Assembly: GCF_021917145.1 (NCBI RefSeq)
Contig: NC_061061.1
Location: forward strand, 8,565,390 to 8,629,389
Source of the DNA: Hypomesus transpacificus
Lineage: Eukaryota; Chordata; Actinopteri; Osmeriformes; Osmeridae
Length of the DNA: 64,000 bases
Direction: 5' to 3'
In this document: piece after piece, positions 21,598 through 35,000 of the stretch
Layout: every line of letters starts with the position of its first letter
How positions within the stretch are numbered: position 1 is the stretch's first letter
Notes under the pieces: model-generated
Database searches by the model: none
The model's input: the letters and a program-made list of their open reading frames with translations, nothing else
What the model was told of the DNA's origin: nothing
Made by a program: the position numbers and the translations under genes

Positions 21598-24500
21598 ATG
21601 GAAGTCATTTTCAAGTCATTGACCAATGGAGGTTTTCGGAAAACTTTAGAGCTTAGGTTTAGCAGAGTCCTCTTCGCAAACCTTCTGATCTGCAGGAGTC
21701 TGAGTAGCTTATCAGCTGTTACTTGTGCGCCCTCCAAACATCAGCTGAGGAGGTCGACATGTGGGACAGCTGTAGCACTACACAGATCGTGCCCGCCTAG
21801 TGAGTACTGGTTTCATAATCTAATAACCCTTGATTGTTTTTACGTAGTGCAACACACTTTCTTATTCATGCAGCATGACGTTTGACTCATTTTAAATAAG
21901 AATAATAAATCAGTGTTTTCTTTAACAGGGTCATTTATTCGTCACAGAGTGACCGAGGCATCTCTTTCCAGTGTGGCACCTGTTTTTGTTGTCGTAAGCT
22001 TTGAGTCTGTTCAAATGTACTAATAGATTCATTATCATATGTTTAAATGTGTAACATTATTGTAATGTGCTAGACAAAACATTGTGTACTTTTTGTTCTC
22101 ACCCAGATGAAATTTGAACAAAATGGAAATGTTACCTCATTTGGTAAGTAAGCTAGTTACTTCTTCCATCTTCATAATTTTTGGGGTGAAATGTATGATG
22201 TTATTGCCTCTGATAAAGGTAAATATTTATAGTGTGAACCCCCTGTCCTACCTGGTCCATCAGAGAAGAAGAAGACTGAGCTGTACCAAGAGCTGAGTCT
22301 GCAGGCCAGAGAACTGCGATTCCAGCACCTCACCAGCATCACCACCAGGAACAACAACATCATCATACGGATGGAGGTAACTGTGTCACACACACACACA
22401 CTTAAGGTTGTAAATGTAATCATTTATTAACCATCACCCAGTACAGGACGAGAGGAGTCAAGATGCACCCATGTTCTTTGTAGTTATATTATATGAAGCT
22501 AGTGGGAAAGTTCACTTGTCATCAACAAATAGGGCAGTCCTCACAAGTAGGACCCCTGTACATGTTTGAGCACACACACCTTTCACACATGCAGTTTCCC
22601 TGGTTGTTACAAATCAGCTGGTTGGACGCCAGGCAGGAAGAGATGCCCATGGAGCATTCACAGCTACTTCCTGTCCAGGCGACGTCGCAGACGCACCTCC
22701 CGCACTCACAGCGACCGTGCCCCCCGCACAATAGGCCATTGGCGCGTTCGCAGGTGAAGTTGTCGCACTCGCAGTACCTGCCGATGTATTGCTCCACTGG
22801 ATCTATCCTACTGTTGCACTTGCACATCCCTTCCAAACATTCACCGTGTTTACTGCAGACTGGGGATTTGGCAGTCTGCCTGCATTGGTCATATAACGAG
22901 TCATCAGCGAGTTCAGTCTCACAGTGTATGCCGGCATGTGGCTTGTTGCACCTGCAGACGCCGCACTCAAGTGCTCCGTTGGTACCGCAAGCGAGGCTGT
23001 TCTCCACCCGTTCGGTTTGACAGTCACAACTGCAAACCGGCTTGATCTCAATGTCCAGCTGCTCAGTGAAACCCAGTGGCTTGATGCTAATGGTTGTCGG
23101 AAGGGGACCCTGCTTAGGACACTGGGTAAGCACAAGGCTAAGGTTAAACACCACCTGGTGACCGACGGAGATGTTCCGGCAGGCGGGGCAGTCCTTGCCC
23201 TCCCGGAGGAGGCCATCCAGGCAGCGGGTGCGGTAGGACAGGGTCACGCCCTCCGGGACTGGGCTGTTCTTGAGGGAGATCCCCCTGCTGCTCTGGGCGT
23301 TTACTATCAGGTCGACTAGGTTGTCGGAGTTACCCGACAGGGTGCCTTCCGTGTGGTGAGCAATGAGTTTTTGGGCCAGTGCGATAAAGTCCCCCTTGGA
23401 CGAAGTGCCGGATTGCTGGTTGTTCTTCAGCAGGTCATCGGTGACCGCCAGGACCACCGCGATGTCGTTGGCGTTGACCGTGTCAAAGGTCCTCCTGGCG
23501 TTGACGTGTTGAGGGGAGCCGGAAGGGGAGTACACGTTGTTCTGCAGCTGGCACGTCTTGGCCTTAGACCCTGCGACGAAGTCGCCTTGACGTTTACGGT
23601 CGGCCGAGTAGACCAGCAGGCGGCTTCCGTTCCTCCAGCCGATCTCCTCCTGACACACGGACACCTGCACTATGGCGTCCACTGCCCCCTGCTGCCCCCT
23701 GTCCTCCTCCTCCTCAGGTACCTGGCTCCGTACCTGGCCAATCGCCTCCGTAAACCTCTGGAAGTCTCCGGTGAGGCTCAGCACGTGTCTGAACCGGGGT
23801 ACCTTGGCGCCCGCGCTGGTCTCGATCAAGCCAAAACCCAGCCTTAGGTCTTTGGTGATGTGGGCCATCTTCTGGGCCAGTCTGGTCCCTAGCTGGAGGA
23901 TGTTCTCCAGGTGGTCCTTCATGGAGGGAGACAGGTCCAGCAGGTAGTAGACATCCATGGGCTGGTCACTGGTGGGAGATACCTGCAGACTGAAGGACCA
24001 GGCCTCCCCAGGCCGAAGGCTGAGGCTGAACCTCCGGGGCTGGACTTGGGCCCCAGCCTCCACCACGGTCCCATTTGCCACCTCCATGCTGCTCCCGGAG
24101 ACCTCAATGGTGGGGTTGGGGATGTGTGTGTGACTGAGGATCTCGAGGCTTCCATGGGGATCATGGAGCTGGGACAGCTTACAGCCAGCTCTCCTCAGGT
24201 CCTTTAGTTTGCCACAGCGAGCCCTCTGAAAGGATGGCTCGGAACACCAGGCACAGCTAGGATCTGCCTGGATACACTCTGCACAATTGGTCGCTGACAC
24301 ACACCTGGATTACAAGGACAAAGATGGTGTTCATTTAGGATACTCCCTGATAGCTGTGGCTACATTTCAAATGAACAATGAACGGTCTGTGGTACACTGT
24401 AACCTTTACGTAGTGTAAACAGATTGGGTAAAGGCAACATTACCTGTTCCTATCAGTTTCACTGTTGCCACAGGAAAACAGCCCCATCAGGAGGCTCAAG

Positions 24501-27345
24501 CAGATTAGCTTCCAGTCCATGACTTTATTTCCAGTCCTAATGTCTCATCAGTATTTAAGGCTATAGGGCTACTCTGTTGGGGTTGGACAGGCTGCTTTGA
24601 CCATCATCATCACATGACACACCTTGTGTCATAAGCATGGTGAACCATGCTCATGCATTCTCTTGTTTGCGCATCAGTTAGCAGACATATGAACTCTGGT
24701 TTGGAGATGGGACGCCCTCAAATATTTACCGGTCAAAGTAACAAATTGTTATCTGAGTGTTTTTGTGTGTCTTATCTTGTGTGTGTGTGTGCACGTTTGC
24801 TCCCCAGTCTCTGAAGGCAGTGGTGACTCCCCAATGCCTGCTGGTGCTGGATTTCCGAGGGCTGGGTCTGGAGCGCTGGCTGGTGCTGGAGCTGGCCCCC
24901 CAGCTAGCGGGGGACGGGGGCCTGGCCACACACTCCCTGCCCTTTGAGTTCAGAGCCCTGGAGGCCATCCTACAGCACAGGGTAACTCAGCCCTGGATCC
25001 AGGGTACTATCAGTCAAGTCAGAGCCCCGTGTTTGAGCTAACTGAGTTTGGGAATGCATCCATGTGGAAGCCAGTTTCAAATGCTTTAGCTGTGTTGGTT
25101 TAACCACATATCAGAGTGATTGGATGCCATGTAGTGAGATCTGGAAGGTTCCAGATTGGATACGTGTACAGGGCTGGCCCTAGGGTTTTGGGGGCCCTAA
25201 ACCTAATAGTCTTATCTTTCAAACTAAACAAATGTTTAGTTTGTTTATAGGGTCGAGCCGGCCCTGTATGTCTACTATAGAAACATCAATCATAAGAGGT
25301 GTATCCCAGCAAGAAAGCAGGATATGCTACTATTAAAACCATATACTATACCACTCGTCTCATCTGATACTGTACATCAGAAATACGATAGATACGAGTT
25401 ATCAAACCATGTCTGATCATGTCAATATCCTTTGTTTTGTCTTGTGTGTGTGTGTGTGTGTTTGTTGTTGTTTCCAGGTCAACACCATCCAGGCTCACCT
25501 GAACGAGATGCAGCCGGTGATCCTGGACACGCTGGAGTCTCTGGTGGACCCCAAACTGCTGTCTGCCGACCGCAGCAAGCTGCACGTGCTGCTGCAGAGC
25601 AGCAAGAGGTGAGGGGGACGGAAGAGACCGGCGCATGGACACACCTCGTTTTGACATGTTCACGTCCTCACAGGCCGACCGCAGCATAATTTTGTGTTAA
25701 CTACTTGTTCCGGATGAACCCAAAAAATTGTATCTGGGTAAACATGGGGAACTGTGTAAATTTAACCCCCCAGAGTCCTAGAATCCGGAATGACATTCAG
25801 TTCAGACCATATTAATCCGAAGGCAACAATACATTTGGAGTGCAGTCTCTTTGCGACTTTGTGTATCTTCTCTATGAAGCGCTTGAGGTAGCCTTTGAGG
25901 TATTGACCTAAAAAGGTTAATGAAATTGTCTCATGGTTTTGTGTGTGTGCGCGCTGCCTGTAGCCTGTCGGAGCTTGAGACAGACATTAAGATGTTCAAG
26001 GAGACCTTGCTGAAAATCCTCGACGAGGAGGAGATGATCGAGGAGCTGTGCCTCACCAAGTGGACCGACCCACGAGTGTTGTAGGTTCACATGACCTCAT
26101 CGCAACTCTCTGATTGGATGTCTCATCACATGCAGAAGCCATTTTCTAGCGGGTCTTTTGAGATGCTCTTGTGGTGTGTGCATGTGTGTGGGTGTCTGTA
26201 TGTGTAAATGTGTGTGTGTGTGTGTGTGAGAGACAGCGAGGAGAGCAGCCTGGGCATAGACCACGCTGAGGAGATGGAGCTGCTTCTGGAGAACTACTTC
26301 ATGCAGGCGGAGGAGCTGGGGAACACCACCAGGGAGCTGAAAGGCCTGATAGATGACTCCGAAAGCATCATCTTCATCAACCTGGACAGGTATCCTGCCT
26401 CACCGCTAGACTCACCTGGTAGACATTTACCAAACATTGACCAGACATACATCAGCGTTGATGGCCGAAATGTCATGTTCAAGCCCCTCACCCCTTTGTT
26501 CACATCTTTTCTTACTATTGGAAGCCTGGGGTCTTGACTCTTTTTTTCTCTCTCTGCCATCCCCACCCCCCAGCCACCGAAATGTGATGATGCGTCTAAA
26601 CCTGCAGCTCACCATGGGAACCTTCTCCCTCTCCTTATTTGGCTTGATGGGCGTGGCTTTCGGCATGAACTTGGAGTCGTCCTTTGAAGAGGTGTGTTGT
26701 GTTCCTTCCAGAATATCGTTTCTGTGTGTGTGTTGACACGCCTCTATACCTGCATAGACATGTAACGCAGTGTGTGTGTGTCTAGTTTCAAACTGCATAA
26801 CGTTCAGTTGCATAACATACAGGCTAGTTTACAATGTCATCATTTAAGGCTAGAATACTACTACAGAGGTATCGTGTGGATGTGTGTTCTCCCCAGGACC
26901 CCCGTGTGTTCTGGCTGGTGACGGGCTTCATGTTCCTGGGCAGTGGGCTGATTTGGAGACGCCTGCTCTCCTTCCTGGGCCGCCACCTGGAGCCTGCAAT
27001 CCCTCCTCCGGTACACTAGGGGAGCCCCTGCCCCTCCGGCTCCCTGTGTTTAGCTTAAAGCTTTGGCGGCTAATTTAAGTTTCAAATCTGTATGATGTGA
27101 ACTTCCCTTTGTCTTTCAGTGTCAATGACTTTGACCATGAAAGTAAATGATTATGTGTGGGTAACATACTAAGAATGTATACATCAGGGTGTAAATGGAA
27201 AACATATCTTTTGGGAGAATAGTCGAGAACCAGGCTGCCGAAGCGTGTGTTGATGTTCCATGTTCGTCCCCAGATTCCACCAGTTTTGAAGAGAAACCAC
27301 ATCACCCAGCTGAAAGGAAGTGAGGTGAAGAGTGGAGTCAGATGA
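21598..27345 (+). CDS. mrs2: Mitochondrial inner-membrane magnesium channel MRS2
   Basis: CorA-family pentameric Mg2+ channel of the mitochondrial inner membrane. Exons: 21598-21799, 21929-21993, 22107-22143, 22264-22376, 24808-24981, 25478-25608, 25964-26080, 26237-26389, 26574-26691, 26897-27010 and 27274-27345. They total 1296 nt, or 431 residues (human 443), with all phases matching. Diagnostic features are the basic N-terminus (mitochondrial targeting), FEQNGNVTSF, KKTELYQELSLQARELRFQH, LSELETDIKMFKETLLKILD, GIDHAEEMELLLENY, the first membrane helix leading into the GMN selectivity motif (FGMNLESS, about residues 361-363) and the second helix FWLVTGFMFLGSGLIWRR. The last exon (PPVLKRNHITQLKGSEVKSG) is inferred from a good donor at 27011 and acceptor at 27271-27273; reading through that donor instead gives Val-His-stop at 27019. 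Intron 4 (22377-24807) hosts an antisense gene. Confidence 0.95.
22522..24520 (-). CDS. Integrin beta-like ectodomain protein, nested antisense
   Basis: Two exons: 24520-24444 (MDWKLICLSLLMGLFSCGN, signal peptide) and 24304-22522, joined in phase through an Arg codon; 619 residues. Order of domains: PSI (Cys-rich, residues 27-70, CAECIQADPSCAWC), hybrid, beta-I domain (YYLLDLSPSMKD, 145-156), then four integrin EGF repeats (450-619, including YCECDNFTCERANGLLCGG) ending DCPIC-stop. Closest by eye to integrin beta-1. There is no beta-tail, transmembrane helix or cytoplasmic NPxY tail, so the product should be secreted or a decoy. Normal integrin beta genes split this region over many exons, so the single 1.78-kb exon suggests a retrocopy or intron loss. 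The frame is intact throughout. A minus-strand AATAAA at 22428-22423 could end the transcript before mrs2 exon 4. Symbol withheld because orthology is unclear. Confidence 0.85.
25169..25266. mobile_element. Short MITE in mrs2 intron 5
   Basis: Ends CAGGGCTGGCCCTAG and the inverse of CAGGGCCGGCTCGAC, flanked by imperfect 8-bp repeats TACGTGTA / TATGTCTA. An internal inverted repeat of AAACTAAACAAA lies at 25219-25247. Non-coding; hAT-like by end sequence and duplication length. Confidence 0.6.
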
Positions 27346-29000
27346 TGATGGAACCTTGCAGAACCACAACTGGCTTTCAGACAAACCCACACTGGTCAAA
27401 CTGACGGTCTGACTGCAATCTGGCCTGCACTTGACCAACATTCTGATCTCAAGGTAAAGCATATGGATTGGAAAGGGATGTTTTTTTTAGGTTTGTTTTG
27501 TAAGTACTGTGTTTATTGATTGTATTATCATGGGTTTAATTATAACATTTCAACACAAATTATACCTCAAGCTGTATAATATACAGGGGTATAGATATTA
27601 TAAGGATGACCTTGGCAAAAATCAACAAGAACAAATTATTGAAATAATACATTCATCCTTACAGTGAACTTCCTAGTAACCAAACTTTTTACAAAAGTTG
27701 TATGTGAATCATGCATATGATGCAATATGTGTACACAGAAAGAGATCCACATCCGTAACTGGCTGCACTTTAGACTACATGTTTGTCTGCTAACATGTGA
27801 AAGCTAGGTAGTGTGGTTGTGTGTGTGGTGGTCTTGCCGAAGATTGTTGACCTTGGATAGGTATAAACAATGTGCCAGAAATTCACAGATGGCCAATCAG
27901 TGGGCAGGATCTTCTTATCTCATATCTGAAGGCAGATAAAGATCTGGAATGGAATAAATCACCTTGTTAGAACATCCCATTTCACTTAGTTGATGGACTA
28001 CATACTTCCAACTCTGTTGGTAATGAAGGATTAAGGATCCCAACTGCATGAGAGACTGTTTAAATCATCATCTTTACAACTAAAATGTAACCGCGATTTT
28101 CTGGCCTGCACATAATAGGTTACTGGATTTCCCTCTGTTCTACTGCTTGAGGATTACGTGCCATCCATGAACAATAACTTTAACTTTATTTTCATGTAAA
28201 TTGCTTTTATTTAATAAATGTACAAAACACAGGGAATTGTGCAGTTTTCATTTCTTCATGGAACCAATGTTAATGAACCACTATTTTCCAATAGGGGGTA
28301 GCAAAATGCAATCTACCTTTCATGGTGGAAAGTAATTTCAGTATTCAGTTGCTTTTGATATTAAAACAAAATATATATATATATATATCCATTGGACCTC
28401 ATTGTGGCGTATTTTATTTGCTTTGGCTACCTTATATTGGTTGATTATAACCTCAGTTAGAAGTAAGTTAATTTTGGCTACCTTGTATTGGTTCATTAGA
28501 ACTTCAGTTATAAGTTAATTCAATCATCTCTTGTATTGTTTACAATAAAGAACCTGAACATTTAAACATGTTTGCGGCGTCCAAATAAATCTGAAAAGGC
28601 TGATAATAGACCAAAGTTTCAGCACTCGCGCCATTTGGAAAGTTTAAAATGATCAGAGATTTGTAATCCAGGACATACAAGAAAGGTCCTTTTCGCGTTT
28701 CTTTTTTTTTCTTTTGAGTTTCTCGAATCCTGCTTTGCAAGCTGAGCGCATCAGTTTGCGTAATACCCTCTACGCTAAAGAGCTCTTCGTTTCACTTCCA
28801 TAGAAAAGTAGGAAAGCAGGTTTAGGAGCATACGTGGAGGAACTGCCTATATATTTATCATCGCGGTGTACGTTTAGGGGACATTCGAATGATAAATGAT
28901 TTGTTCTTAGTCTTTTATGAGTGAAAGAGTGACATATTTTTAGTTTATTGTTTGCGCGTTTTAGTTTTTTTTCTACGTAACATCACAGCACCAGAGAATT
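27346..29000 (+). other. mrs2 3' UTR and sdc2 upstream region
   Basis: After the mrs2 stop, AATAAA at 28213-28218 is a plausible poly(A) signal; another lies at 28546-28551. The remainder up to 29000 should hold the sdc2 promoter and 5' UTR. A short (AT)n run is at about 28370-28388. No other gene is recognised. Confidence 0.5.
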
Positions 29001-32000
29001 ATGAGGAATGTTTGGATGCTGCTGTTTGTCGCGGTAGCGACGAGTTTTATGAGTGAAAAGGTAAGTTATTTCCCATAACTGAGTTCTGAATTAGTTTTAC
29101 AACCTATTCTAGCTGTATGTTGTGTCGAGGATTGGTTGCGTATTTCGAACCAGTCGTGATGAATTCATATAAACATAAAAAATGTGGGCACAACCGCTGA
29201 TAGTCCATTGGTTGTTTTGTTCGTCTTTAAAGTATGCTCATTAACATAATTAGGGGATTTTCTCTTGTAAGGGAGACCAATTAAACCCACATGTAGCCTA
29301 TCCTCTACTCAAGATCAAGTTATTTTGAGAAAAGTGACGTTAAGGCTAAGAAAGTTTACTCTAATGTCAACATCGATACATGCCACTTGATATAATTTCG
29401 TTTCGAGTTTACTTCTGTCCTAGACCTGCATCATCTGTGTAAATGTCAGTTTTTACAGCATTGGCTGGCATTATGGTATCATTACTTCAAAAGAACAGTT
29501 TCATATCGTGTCATCATAGCGGAGGTGGTATACCACCATTCGTGGTTAGCCTATCAATTTACTTATACAAGCTCGGCTGGCGGGTTTTGACTACACCACA
29601 CAGTTTTCTTCGTCAAAATGTAAATCTTTGATCTTAATGTTGTGAAGTGGTACTATGACTCGAACCCAGGCATTATGTCTTTGTGTTGACCAGGCCATGC
29701 ATCTTTCCAGTTTTAACCTGGCAGGTTATATAACCATAAACAACAAGATCATAAAATCTACAGCGCCCTTCACAGTTTGAAAGCAGATGTGAACCTATTT
29801 GTAAGCACCTGACAAATTCTATCATGAGCCACTCGGTAGACTTGGCACAGAGGTGTGAAGGACTGCATGCCTCTACTGGAATAACCAGTATTACTTGATT
29901 ACTATTTACATATTTTGCATTGGGTCTAACTTGGAATTTGATTGGATGAATTAAGTACTATACTTAGAATTAGACGTGTCATCAAAAGCATGAAGAGGTA
30001 GTGAGGATTGTTGTTCCCTTTGTTCATGAACCTACACTGTAGAGCAGTGGTCTTCAACCCTGGTCCTCAGGGCCCACTGACTTGTATGTTTTTGATGTCT
30101 CCCTGCTCCAACAGACCTGATTCAAATGAAGGGTTGTTATCTGGCTTCTGCAGAGCCTGATAACCACCCAGTACTGCTGTAGAGCACACCCTCTTCATAA
30201 CCGCCATCAGATTTTCAGCCAAGTGAGCCTTACTATGTTGAATCTATACCTGAGATTGACTTGTTACAACTATTCCGTCGATTCCCTGAGTGGCACAGTT
30301 ACCTCAGAGTAGGCCACCCATCCATCCGTCTGTCTGTGCCTGCCTCTCCAGGCCCTCTGTCACTCATCTGGGCTACACTTCCTAATAAACACTAGCTGGA
30401 AGCCTCCTGCAGCAGCCTTGGAGGAGGTGATGAGATGACTGGAAACTCCCCACCATCTTAGTCTGCGCTTGGGTGTTTGTGTGTGTGTGTGTGTGTGTGT
30501 ATATAAGGGAACAGATTCTATTTGGATAACACTGAGGCTTTAGGAAATGACATGAAGTCATAACATTCCCTGAGGGTTTGTTTTTTTAAGGTGCTCAATG
30601 GGGAAGTTCCACATGAAGCTCGTCAATGCGCTGAAACTCTGACTACGGGGAAACACCTGGGGTTAGTGGCAGTGGCTGTCTGTGATCACACACCCACCCG
30701 CTCCAGACATTTGTCAAAAGCTCTCAGAGTGGTGAAAATAGGGTATGAAATAGAAAACTGTCGTAAAGAATTCTCCCCGGGCTGGAAAATGGCAGAGTGG
30801 AACAACGCGTTGAAGCAGCTCTGCTTGCATTCCTCCTCCGGGTTAATTAGCTTAGCTAACGGAAAGTAGTGGTGAAGACCTGGATTTAGTGAGTGGAGGA
30901 GGTAGAGAGAATTGACATGGAGACAGATGGGCAATTCAGTTACAATAAAGCGAAAGACGGACAGCGTGGACGCATACAAAAAAAGCGTAATTCCGTAGGA
31001 GAGCATCCTTGAACACATCTTGTTGTGAGCCTAAATGCTAAAGCTCTGGACCTAGATCAGCTTGACCTGGCGTTGGTTTGAAGAGGATGTTGGAGACAAC
31101 ATAATGGAAACTGAAAAGAACATTGTGTGTCCTTTATGACTCATGGGGAGAAGTCTTTTTTTTTTTTTTTTATTGCGCTTGTGATTTTTGACCTTCCCAG
31201 ACTTGGACATGGACGGTTCAATACAGAGCAGGAATCACCTTGGTCTATATGGCATGTATGTCTGGCTAGGGTTAGCCAAATTTAATTTGTACCGTACCCT
31301 ATATTCACCTTTCTAAGAAGTCGTTCCCTGTGTCCTCTGAGCCGTTGAGGGTCTGTCCTGGCGTTGTCAACCCCGATGTTGCTCACCTCCCTTTGACCTA
31401 ATGTCTCCACAGCAACGGGGACCAGATGTTCCGTGATGGCAGCTGACTGTACTAAACTCTGTTTATACACCGCCCCCCCCACACACACACAAACCGTTGT
31501 GTGTGTTACGCAAGCTGACATGTTGTTTACCTGAGCCGACGGACGTCCTACGGTCAGAATCACCCTCTTGTCGACTGTGCTGATAGATATGACTGCCTAT
31601 CATGCCCGGAATGCTCCCCCCTTCCCTCCCTCCTCACCATGTATGTCTCCAGCGCTGTCTGGATAACAAAGCTGCCCTCTCCAGATGTTTTTTGTATGTA
31701 TCTGCTGCAGATGTGTGTTTCTTCCTGGTAAAACTGGAACCAAACAAGTGAGTCAGAGTTGGAAGGTCAACTGGATGTATGGCGAGAGAGGGGGGGGGGG
31801 GAGGAGGCGGAGTAGGGGGAGAGGGGGAGACGTAGGTTGCCAAAATGAGCACAGAGGCTCATTTGGCAATTGTAACAATCACATTTGTTCTGGAAATCAG
31901 CAACCAAAGCTGTGCACTGTATATATTTAGTTTCACCAAACAACATGGTAGTCAAAGCAGTCTGAAGTGGACCTCTGATCCCACACAGCCTAGCACCTTG

Positions 32001-35000
32001 AGAGAGTAGTTTACTTGATTTCATCTTAAGCTAGAGGAAAACACACCCAGCCTAACATGTCCTTCTAAATACAGCTGTGTGGCTTCACAAGAGCCTCTCA
32101 GTCTCTTAAGTGCCAGAATGTCTGTCTGTCTCTGGTATTACAGTGGCAGCCTGTAGCACTGTAGCTCAGTCCTACTGGCCTACACATGGACAGTAGAGAA
32201 GTATAAAAGTATATCTGCGCTTGTAGACGAGGAAACTGAGTTTACTCATTGTCAAGGGGCTGTTAGTGACCCCATAGTGAGGGGGTTAACTGCATGAACT
32301 GTTATCAGCAGTTACTTTCTATGGTTTGAGCCTGTAGGTGCAGTCAGATTGGATGTCTGCACGGTGAGGTTGGATGACTCGGGAGAGCTCCCCTGTAGCT
32401 CATTTTCCAGTCGTGTAGTTCTTCCCCCTTGTTAGCTTTCCCCTGCTAATGATGCCAGTTGTTCACTCAGACTGCTAATTGTTTTAACCCACTTCAGCGT
32501 GGCAGGCAGGTGTGCAGCAGAGACCACGGAGCTGTCTCGGGCTACCCTCGGGTGTTTGTGTGTGTGTGTGTGTATGTGTGTGTGTGCATCTGCATCCACG
32601 GACATGTTGTCTATGCGTGTGTGTGTGTGTGCGCGCCCCAGTGGTGTCACTTTAGCTCCGTGCTCAGTTGGGAGTGATCGGTGGCTCGGCGCTCTCAGTT
32701 CAGAGCGTGGGATCCAGTTAGAGAACTTGTGAAAGTCTGTAATTACCCCGAGTCTGACTGAGACAGTAATTGTCCGGTAATCCCATGTTATGAAGGGATC
32801 TGTGATGGGCACACTCCACCACTGTCAGCAGATAGAAACGCTGAGAGAGAGAGAGAGAGGAACTAAAAGAGAGTCAAGTCTTAAGAGGCTAAGGGTGGTT
32901 TGTTCTATTAATTTGATCAGGGCTGATGTCCAGACAGCTGAAGTAGTAGTCTTGTGACCTCAATCGCCTCTCTAAGTGAGGCGATCCCAGGTGACATCTG
33001 CAAAATGGTCCACCATTGTTCAAACAAAAAGAGCTACTCAAATGCAGTCACATTTTGATTTGTAAATATTTCAGAGGGATTTGCAACATTCCAGCTGTCA
33101 ACTCCCCATCAGCTAGTCTCCTCGGATCATCTTCCCTGGAGCACAAGATCATTATTGTGCTAGCTACTTAATGATGACACAGTGTTGTCAAAAAGCAAAG
33201 ATAAGCCATTCATTAACACTTGTCAGTCGATTGCAATGTGTTGCATCAGACTGAGCCAGGGAATGTGTCACACGCCGACTACATGATGGAATGTAGAAGT
33301 GGCCTTTGGGGCTCCAAACTGATTGATGGTGATTGACGTAAGACATCGACCATAGGTTATACAGCACATCCTTTCCGTAAAGGCTTGGGTCAGTAATATT
33401 GGAGAAAACACAGTGTTCCCTCCTCCCCTCCCCTCCGTCCCCCCCTCCTTTGCTTGCGTCCTGGCTAACACCTGTGTTAGTGGAAGCACATCAGGCATAC
33501 CAGACATGCCTGTGGTCTGAAAGGGCTGTATTCATCCCTGAGCCGAACGTAGCTCTCTCTCTGCCACCGTGCTCTGCCTGCTTCACGATGGTGTGTCGGT
33601 GCTCCTCCTGTGGTCTCCTCAGTGTGTGTGTGTGTGTGTGTTTTTGTTGATGTCCTTCCTGTGTTTTCTGTGTGTGTGTGGTACTGTACCATCAGGCTTA
33701 CCACAAGACTTCCTATTCTTGTAAGTGGATGCTTGTGCACCACACGTCTACCAACAGTCCTAAAAACAAGATACTGTTTAGCTATAAGCAGATTTAGAAA
33801 ATGTATCCTCTGACTGACCGGTTCATTGAAGGAATGTATTATTTACTTAATCTAGTGGTGTAGGTGGCTGACTGAATGGGGAGCTCACTGAAATGTTTTG
33901 GGAGAGAGACCAAAAGAGAGAGAGATGCGCTAACAGGAATTGAACCTGGGTCGCTGCATCAGGGCCTCATATGGCCCTCTACCCAGTGAGCCATGGGGGC
34001 ACCCCCGAGCTGACTTTACTTACCGCCTGGACATCTGTCTGGGTGGACGTGTGGCCGATTGCTTTACTCACAGGTCAGCCAGCTTGCCGGCTGGCTGACT
34101 GGCTTGTCGTCTGGCTGGCTGTCTGGCTCATCGGTGAGCTGTCTGGGTGGGTGTCTGGCCGGCCTGCCGGCAGGGTTGTGTGTAGGGATCAAGCAGGAGG
34201 TTGGCGCCCGGTGAGCAGAGGGTGTGTTTCCTTCTCAGCTGCGGTCCTGGCGCTGACTGAAAGACCTGTCTGAAGCCTAAGTTAGACCGGCGTACAATGT
34301 CGCCCCTTGTTCTGCCTTCATGCTCCTACCTAGCAACACCAAGCTTACCTTTGTATGACACGCACACACACAATTCTGGATATACAAACACACATATTCA
34401 GGCATACGCAAGCAGACATAGGTATTTACACACAAACACAAGCAGGCACACGTAAATGTACACATACGAACAACACACACACACAGCCATCCAGTCTAAA
34501 TTGGGGGTTGTCAGCAGGTCAGGTAACGGTAACTCTGTCCTGCTCCATCACCACCTCTTTCTCATTAAACAGTGAGGAGAAGGAGGGTCAATCTGTCTTT
34601 CCATGACGTTGTACACGTTTAGCCTGAGGTGCTCAACTGTGCTAACATTCCTGTCTAATGACATATCGCAGCCAGTTAGAACTTAGGCTGGCTTATTTGA
34701 ACTTCCACAGCCTTGTGTTGGCTCTTTTCTTTGGTCACATAGAAGAGGTTAGGCTGACGGTTTTCAAAGACATCCTGAAGATGGATGAAAACTGTCCAAG
34801 GCGGTTGAACGATGTTGTAGGTAGCAGGCAACAATGTTAGCTTTTGTGTGTGTCTGTGCGCGCGTGTGGTCCACTATTTATGGCATTTCTATGAACGCCA
34901 TCTGGGATTCACCTCCATTCATTTGTGTTTTTAAACACTCATTCAGTTTGAGGAATACAAATGGCCTCTTTGCAATTCTCCCTCTGATCTTTTAGTCACA

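Noticed and set aside
22566..24207. Plus-strand open frames opposite the integrin-like exon
   Set aside because: They are antisense shadows of the minus-strand coding exon and resemble nothing known.
30591..31018. Overlapping 92- and 110-codon frames in sdc2 intron 1
   Set aside because: Both strands open by chance; no splice sites or family resemblance.
33936..34003. Functional tRNA gene
   Set aside because: A- and B-box-like motifs are present, but stems do not pair well; SINE-derived is the simpler reading.
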